The translations under genes and the position numbers were made by a program. Positions 13,951 to 17,947 of a stretch of 17,947 bases of DNA are shown piece after piece. Location: positions 1 to 17,947 of the forward strand of contig CAZCXH010000098.1 of NCBI GenBank assembly GCA_964502525.1, in the 5' to 3' direction. Within the stretch, counting starts at the first letter, position 1. Each line of letters starts with the position of its first letter. Source of the DNA: DATLYB01 sp964502525 (lineage in GTDB: Bacteria > Bacteroidota > Bacteroidia > Chitinophagales > CAIOSU01). The notes beneath the pieces are model-generated. The model saw nothing but the letters and a program-made list of their open reading frames with translations, ran no database searches and was not told where the DNA came from.

Positions 13951-14087
13951 GGAAATGATCTTAGAATTAAGATGATTGATACCGCTCTGAAAAGTCATCG
14001 GATGAATACTCCATAAAAATCATACGATGTAACTGTTTCTATAATGCCTTATTAGCAATTCATCAGATGATCAAATATCGGTTTTTC

Positions 14088-14094
14088 GGAGGGG
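14088..14094 (+). promoter_or_regulatory. Shine-Dalgarno of the leader ORF
   Basis: GGAGGGG lies 4 bp before the ATG at 14099 (6 nt from the GGAGG core). No comparable sequence precedes the ATG of the acyl-CoA hydrolase itself (14137), so ribosomes probably load here first. Confidence 0.6.
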
Positions 14095-14098
14095 ACTC

Positions 14099-14140
14099 AT
14101 GATACGTACATTAATCTTTTATAGTGAGCCTATTTTATGA
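14099..14140 (+). CDS. Leader ORF of 13 codons coupled to the acyl-CoA hydrolase
   Basis: ATG at 14099 opens MIRTLIFYSEPIL and stops at TGA 14138-14140. That stop overlaps the downstream ATG (14137-14139) as ATGA, a classic translational-coupling junction. A GGAGGGG Shine-Dalgarno precedes it. The peptide has no runs of one amino acid that would suggest classic attenuation. It may simply deliver ribosomes to the main start. Short ORFs arise by chance, but the joint presence of a Shine-Dalgarno and the ATGA overlap makes this worth recording. Confidence 0.5.
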   Translation: MIRTLIFYSEPIL

Positions 14141-15444
14141 CTTATCGGGATAAACTTGTGTCCGCTTCCGAGGCTATCAAACTCATTCGCTCAGGCAACC
14201 GCGTGTTTCTGCAGGGAAGCGCAGCCACGCCTTGTCATTTAATCAAAGCCCTGGAGAATCGGGCAACTGAGTTGAACAATGTTGAACTGGTAAATATCAG
14301 CCTGATCGGAGAACTTGGAATTGCCAAACCGGAGTACCGCAAAAGCTTTTTTTTTAATTCCCTTTTCGTTTCAGCTCCCGTTCGCGAAAATGTGAACGGA
14401 GGCAATGGCGATTATATTCCCGTTTTCCTCAGCGAGATTTACAAGCTGTTTGAGAATAACTTCCTTCCTCTTGACGTGGCGCTCATTCACGTTTCACCGC
14501 CTGACAAACACGGCTTCTGCTCCCTTGGTGTATCGGTTGACGTCACCCGTGCCGCAGTCAGGAACGCAAAACACGTTATTGCGCAAGTGAACCCGCAAAT
14601 GCCGCGCACACATGGCGATGGGCTTATTCATATGAGTGAAATCAATTCATTGGTGGAAGTGAACGAACCGCTGCCGGAAGTAAATTACAATAACGAAATC
14701 AGCGAATGTGAGCGAGCTGTCGGCAGAAATTGCGCTTCGCTGATTGAAGATCGCTCCACGCTGCAGATGGGCATTGGCGCCATTCCGGATGCGGTGCTCG
14801 ACTGCCTCAGCAATCACAAAGACCTTGGCATCCACACTGAAATGTTTTCCGATGGCGTGATTGACCTCGTTGAAAAAGGAGTCATCACCAACCGCTATAA
14901 GAGAAAGCACAAAGGGAAAGTAGCGGGTGCATTTGCCATCGGATCAAAAAGGCTTTATGATTATGTGGATGATAACCCGGAGTTTGTTTTTCTGGAGGCA
15001 AGCTATGTGAATGACGGGCATGTCATTCGCTCCAACCCACGCGCGGTGGCGATCAACAGCGCCATTGAGATTGACCTCACCGGGCAGATTTGCGCTGATT
15101 CGATTGGCGCCAGGCAATATTCAGGTGTAGGCGGGCAGATGGATTTCATTCGCGGGGCAGCCCTGTCGGAGGGCGGCAAGCCCATCATCGCGATGGCCTC
15201 CGTGACAAAAAAAGGAGAATCAAAAATTGCCCCGTTCCTCAAAGATGGCGCAAGCGTAGTGACCTCACGCGCACATGCGCATTACGTGGTGACGGAATAC
15301 GGCATTGCCAATTTATTCGGAAAGAATCTGCACCAGCGCGCCAATGAGCTGCTGCACATAGCGCACCCGGACCACCGTGAAATGCTGCAGAGGGCAATCA
15401 TGCAAAGGTTCGGGCGGAAATCGGTGAGTACTTTTCATCAGTGA
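14137..15444 (+). CDS. Acetyl-CoA hydrolase / 4-hydroxybutyrate CoA-transferase family protein
   Basis: A 435-residue family I CoA-transferase. Members either hydrolyse acetyl-CoA or swap CoA between acetate, butyrate, succinate or 4-hydroxybutyrate, through a glutamyl-CoA thioester. The catalytic glutamate is E235 in GIHTEMFSDGV (231-241), matching E238 of the Clostridium aminobutyricum enzyme. MGIGAIPDAVL (211-221) and the oxyanion-type loop GVGGQMDF (330-337) are intact. The N-terminal half carries IRSGNRVFLQGSAATP and VSPPDKHGFCSLG. Length is typical. Substrate cannot be told from sequence; a phasin-like gene 330 bp downstream makes a link to acyl-CoA or polyhydroxyalkanoate metabolism possible. 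Translation is probably coupled to the leader ORF. Confidence 0.9.
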   Translation: MTYRDKLVSASEAIKLIRSGNRVFLQGSAATPCHLIKALENRATELNNVELVNISLIGELGIAKPEYRKSFFFNSLFVSAPVRENVNGGNGDYIPVFLSEIYKLFENNFLPLDVALIHVSPPDKHGFCSLGVSVDVTRAAVRNAKHVIAQVNPQMPRTHGDGLIHMSEINSLVEVNEPLPEVNYNNEISECERAVGRNCASLIEDRSTLQMGIGAIPDAVLDCLSNHKDLGIHTEMFSDGVIDLVEKGVITNRYKRKHKGKVAGAFAIGSKRLYDYVDDNPEFVFLEASYVNDGHVIRSNPRAVAINSAIEIDLTGQICADSIGARQYSGVGGQMDFIRGAALSEGGKPIIAMASVTKKGESKIAPFLKDGASVVTSRAHAHYVVTEYGIANLFGKNLHQRANELLHIAHPDHREMLQRAIMQRFGRKSVSTFHQ

Positions 15445-15504
15445 TGCTGACATAAATCATCAATTTTCAAATTTCATTCCGATAATTTAGCGCAAATCAG
15501 CGTA

Positions 15505-15744
15505 ATGGAACACATTGCCACCAAGCTTCCCGATAAGGTTCATGCCTATATCAAGAAGCATTATCCAGGACGCTGCCTGATAAGCCTTAAGGAAGATAAG
15601 GACAGCAAAGGACAGTTGTTTTATATCATTGATTTTATTTATTCAGACAAATACCATCACCTGAAAGTCTCCGATACAGGAATTCTCATCCATGAGGACA
15701 TCGAGCCGCAATTTTGGAATCATTATCATGAACAATATTTTTGA
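15505..15744 (+). CDS. Small PepSY-like protein
   Basis: A 79-residue protein with no signal peptide. LPDKVHAYIKKHYPGRCLISLKEDKDSKGQLFYIIDFIYSDKYHHLKVSDTGILIHE follows the pattern of a single PepSY-like repeat: L-P-x-x-V-x-x-Y-I-x-x-x-Y-P, then a strand with Y-x-I-x-F, a second strand, and D-x-x-G. PepSY-like repeats usually sit in the periplasm; here no export signal is seen, so location is open. A near-consensus box TAATTTAG lies at 15483-15490. It is followed 30 bp later by the phasin-like gene, with which it may be co-transcribed. Function unknown. Confidence 0.65.
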   Translation: MEHIATKLPDKVHAYIKKHYPGRCLISLKEDKDSKGQLFYIIDFIYSDKYHHLKVSDTGILIHEDIEPQFWNHYHEQYF

Positions 15745-15774
15745 TTACTATTTTAATCCAAATAAAAAACACTT

Positions 15775-16128
15775 ATGGCAGCTTCTAAAAAACCGCAAGC
15801 AGCGGTAAAAGCATCTAACGCCCGCAACACCTTGAAAAATCTTTTTTATGCAGGCATCGGTCTTGCGGAGGAAACCAATAAGAGCCTTCACCAAAAGTTT
15901 AATTCCCTGGTGAAAAAAGGCAAGGTGCATGAGCCTGAAGTCAAAAAAGCTGTTGAAGACATTCGCAGAAAGGCGCTGGCAAGAAGAAAGGAATTGGAGA
16001 AAAAGTTTTCCGATCTCATCAAGGAGAATGAATTAGTGAAATCCAAAGAATTTCAAACTTTATTAAAGCGACTTGAATCGCTTGAAGTGGCGCCTAAGGG
16101 TAGGTCTGTTGCGAAAAAGGCGAAGTAA
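15775..16128 (+). CDS. Phasin-like granule-associated protein
   Basis: A 117-residue, Lys-rich, almost entirely helical protein. The block NTLKNLFYAGIGLAEETNKSLHQKFNSLVKKGK (residues 19-51) matches the phasin / poly(hydroxyalkanoate) granule-associated pattern L-F-x-A-G-L-G-x-x-x-x-x-x-x-x-x-x-x-x-x-L-V-K-x-G. A long charged coiled-coil region follows (VKKAVEDIRRKALARRKELEKKFSDLI) and the end is basic (GRSVAKKAK). Phasins coat storage granules or act as stress chaperones; in organisms without PHA synthase such proteins may have another role. It is 30 bp after the PepSY-like gene and 650 bp from the CoA-transferase start region. A decayed copy of its 5' part lies immediately downstream. Confidence 0.75.
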   Translation: MAASKKPQAAVKASNARNTLKNLFYAGIGLAEETNKSLHQKFNSLVKKGKVHEPEVKKAVEDIRRKALARRKELEKKFSDLIKENELVKSKEFQTLLKRLESLEVAPKGRSVAKKAK

Positions 16129-16136
16129 ACTAAAAC

Positions 16137-16203
16137 GCAGCGGTAAAAGTTTCTAATACCTGCAACACCATAAAAACTTTTATTGATGCCGGTATCGGTC
16201 TTG
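16137..16203 (+). pseudogene. Decayed partial copy of the phasin-like gene
   Basis: 16137-16203 aligns without gaps to 15799-15865 of the phasin-like gene at 54 of 67 positions. In the matching frame it still reads AAVKVSNTCNTIKTFIDAGIGLE against AAVKASNARNTLKNLFYAGIGLA. The frame stays open to 16272 but the similarity ends at about 16203. It has no start codon of its own after the phasin stop (16126-16128). The 3' part has been lost where the convergent kinase gene ends (16212). It looks like the remains of a tandem duplication. Confidence 0.75.
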
Positions 16204-16211
16204 AATATCTA

Positions 16212-17183
16212 TTAAGACCTAAACGTAGGGATACGCGTCATTCTCTCTCCAAGGTTAAACAAGGATCGCATGAATAAGGCGAGCGACTTGAAAGGTTTTC
16301 TTCTATTTTCTATTCTTTTGAATTCCTTCAATAATTCATTTCCGTCTTTAAATTCTTCATACATTGCTTTTCTCACCAAATCTTTAATTCTTGCCGCATA
16401 TTCCGGTAGTTTGCCCAGGCTTTCTTCCACCAATGATTTATATTTTTCCGTTGGGCTTAAGTTCACATCTAACAATGAAGCTATGTAATTTTCAATTTTC
16501 GTTCTTTCTTTATCCCTGTCGAAATGAATGACCGCTTCCTTTCCGGGATACGAGCCTGTCAGCATTTCCAATAAAACCTTGCCAACCAGGTTAACGTCAT
16601 TGTGCGGGCCAAAATCCTCATTCGCATGTTTTGGAGAATACCTCTTGATATTTCCAAGTTTGTAATACCATGCGCCTATTTTGACACATGAGCCAAAATC
16701 CGACAAAGCGCATTCCAATCTTCCTTCTTTTTGATTTATCAGAATGGAATCCGGCTTGATATCAAAATGGACATATCCGCCATCTTTGGAATGCAATTGA
16801 GCAACTCCCTGAATCAATTGAGAAGCAATAGTATAAAACACGGTTTCATTAAGTTTGTTTTTTTTCAGAAAATCATCCAATGTCCCGTCATAAATGGGCA
16901 TTTTGCGGTAATAAATCCCGTCTATCCCAATAACCTCTGACGGCACCAGATTCGGATATTGACCCGATTCTTCAAATGAAACAATTGATTCATGCTCCAG
17001 CAATCCTTTCCTTGAACCATAAAGCTTTGCAACATTATCAATGTAGTCCCTGTCAGTTCTTAAAACCTTCAGTGCAAATTTATTGTTATTATCATCTTTG
17101 CAACTATAAACGGTGCCGAAATCACCCTGCCCTAATTGCTCAATTAAAACAAGCCCTTTGATCTTTGGAAGATTGCCTGCCAT
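16212..17183 (-). CDS. Eukaryotic-type Ser/Thr protein kinase
   Basis: A 323-residue cytoplasmic protein kinase. The glycine loop LGQGDFGTVY (17-26) and the ATP lysine K39 (FALKVL) are present. The catalytic loop is YVHFDIKPDSILI (137-149): Asp141 and Lys143 are kept, the usual Arg is Phe, and the metal-binding Asn is Ser146. The Mg motif is LSDFGS (160-165). The helix-F region NDVNLVGKVLLEMLTGSYPG follows. The usual alpha-C glutamate is hard to find before HESIV (64-68). There is no transmembrane segment or extra domain; the end (RRKPFKSLALFMRSLFNLGERMTR) is basic. ATG at 17183 is chosen because the kinase fold begins there; 17321 is an alternative. It is AT-rich compared with neighbours, which hints at transfer. 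Confidence 0.87.
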   Translation of the reverse strand: MAGNLPKIKGLVLIEQLGQGDFGTVYSCKDDNNNKFALKVLRTDRDYIDNVAKLYGSRKGLLEHESIVSFEESGQYPNLVPSEVIGIDGIYYRKMPIYDGTLDDFLKKNKLNETVFYTIASQLIQGVAQLHSKDGGYVHFDIKPDSILINQKEGRLECALSDFGSCVKIGAWYYKLGNIKRYSPKHANEDFGPHNDVNLVGKVLLEMLTGSYPGKEAVIHFDRDKERTKIENYIASLLDVNLSPTEKYKSLVEESLGKLPEYAARIKDLVRKAMYEEFKDGNELLKEFKRIENRRKPFKSLALFMRSLFNLGERMTRIPTFRS

Positions 17184-17314
17184 TACAATTGGACTAAAGG
17201 GACTTTTGAATGACCGATTGACAAAAAATTTTACGCCACCAAGAGATGAAAACGTTCTCTCCTGAAGGATCAATTCATTCTCAAATGAGATTTTCGCAAA
17301 GAACCATAAAAATA

Positions 17315-17677
17315 ATGACAAAGGCTGACAAAAGTCACCATAGTTGTCCTAATTTGCAACCGGAAGATATTAAAACTGCGCATTTGATAAAAAGGAAGTT
17401 TTATAAGTTTGTTTATTGGTACAATACGACAGATCTCATAGACAAGTGGAGCCTGGCTCACATGATTGCCGGAGGGCTTATCTGTTTTGCGATTAAAAGC
17501 ATTCCGGGCACGAGCAGTTTTTCTGCCGTATGCCTTACCACGGCAATACACGTATTATGGGAAATCATTGAATTCCAAATGTGGGGATACGAAGGTCTTA
17601 AGCGTAAATCGTGGGCGATGAATACTGCAGGCGATTTAACGTGGACGCTGTTAGTATCGCTTTTTATTGTGCTTTGA
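17315..17677 (+). CDS. Small membrane protein of unknown function
   Basis: About 120 residues with three hydrophobic segments: WSLAHMIAGGLICFAI, FSAVCLTTAIHVLWEIIEF and DLTWTLLVSLFIVL. Conserved-looking polar residues lie inside or beside the membrane: D-K-W-S-x-x-H in the first, H-V-L-W-E-x-x-E in the second, D before the third. That layout of His, Glu and Asp is seen in several small membrane families (VanZ-like and related), but I cannot assign one. Start options are 17246, 17285 and 17315; the shortest is given because the added residues are polar and unlike a conserved domain. It is divergent from the kinase gene; shared control is possible but unproven. Confidence 0.6.
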   Translation: MTKADKSHHSCPNLQPEDIKTAHLIKRKFYKFVYWYNTTDLIDKWSLAHMIAGGLICFAIKSIPGTSSFSAVCLTTAIHVLWEIIEFQMWGYEGLKRKSWAMNTAGDLTWTLLVSLFIVL

Positions 17678-17947
17678 TGAAATTTAACCGATAAGGTACT
17701 ATACGGCAAACCATGACTGTCAGCAAGCGGGTATCCCAATCAATGGTTTTTTTACACTTCAGAATAAAGTAAACGTAAAGAAGGATCGAGTAGGAAGGTG
17801 AATATCCTTCGGTCAATGCCTGCCGCATCTACCTGTCAGGTTTTTGTTCTGGTGATTGCTCACCTTCGGATGTCAGTATCTGTGGCTACCTTATCCAACC
17901 TGCCCGGCCTCTGTATGCGGTTTTCCGCCTCAGGCGGATACCGACCT
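17678..17947. other. Gene-free right end with short palindromes
   Basis: No gene is recognised in these 270 bp. Visible structure: a third, partial copy of the dispersed repeat (TTTTTTACACTT, 17748-17759), the small hairpin GGTGA-TTGC-TCACC, the inverted ACCTG-T-CAGGT, and TCCGCC-TCA-GGCGGA (17925-17939) close to the end. The base composition becomes more GC-rich from about 17810. It could be the start of a repeat unit or RNA gene that continues outside the window. Confidence 0.5.

Noticed and set aside
17184..17321. N-terminal extension of the kinase to 17321
   Set aside because: The added 46 residues look like neither a domain nor a signal peptide and would overlap the divergent gene; the fold starts cleanly after Met at 17183.
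17326..17337. TGAC-AAAA-GTCA palindrome resembling a CRP/FNR-type site
   Set aside because: It falls inside the likely coding start of the small membrane protein and about 150 bp from the kinase start, so chance is more likely; noted only because its 10-mer also occurs upstream of Hsp20.

Overview
This window looks like chromosomal DNA from a Bacteroidota bacterium of moderate GC content. Four things point that way. The pyruvate/branched-chain dehydrogenase E1 is a single fused alpha-beta chain. Several starts or RNA genes have a TAnnTTTG box upstream and most starts lack a Shine-Dalgarno sequence. There is a four-helix-bundle (23S IVP family) gene between AT-rich inverted repeats. GGCTTTAGCC-type palindromes occur between genes. 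No CRISPR array, plasmid origin, phage module or complete insertion sequence is visible. Most of the window is housekeeping and accessory chromosome with several scars of small mobile or repeat DNA.

Layout. Left part (1-2933, minus strand): a secreted beta-rich protein of unknown role, a 400-bp gene-free stretch holding a symmetric palindrome cluster, then a two-gene unit of an acyltransferase and a CDF metal exporter. Next (3268-4514, plus): two secreted proteins, one a START-domain protein. Then a minus-strand unit (4646-6897): rlmH, a rhomboid protease and a threonine aldolase, with a 109-bp inverted-repeat element filling the gap between the last two. It is divergent from a plus-strand unit (6961-8832) of a lipocalin-like lipoprotein, an NfeD protein and flotillin FloA, probably a membrane-microdomain operon. 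A tRNA-Arg(ACG) gene follows. A 635-bp gene-free stretch after it holds a hairpin, the broken end of a nuclease gene and dispersed repeats.

Centre-right (9623-15444, plus): the fused E1 gene and a metallo-beta-lactamase-fold hydrolase, separated by a four-helix-bundle cassette that appears inserted exactly at the hydrolase start codon. Then come Hsp20, with a strong Shine-Dalgarno, an operator-like palindrome and a strong terminator, and an acyl-CoA hydrolase/CoA-transferase preceded by a 13-codon leader ORF overlapping its start. Two small genes follow (PepSY-like and phasin-like); the phasin gene is followed by a decayed partial copy of itself. A protein kinase with a changed catalytic loop converges on that copy, and a small membrane protein diverges from the kinase. 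The last 270 bp hold short palindromes but no gene I can recognise.

The most unusual items are the IVP cassette that seems to supply the downstream start codon, the fourfold palindrome cluster with 38-39 bp spacing, the leader ORF with ATGA coupling, and the phasin duplicate. I did not find a convincing new multi-gene defence or biosynthetic system.
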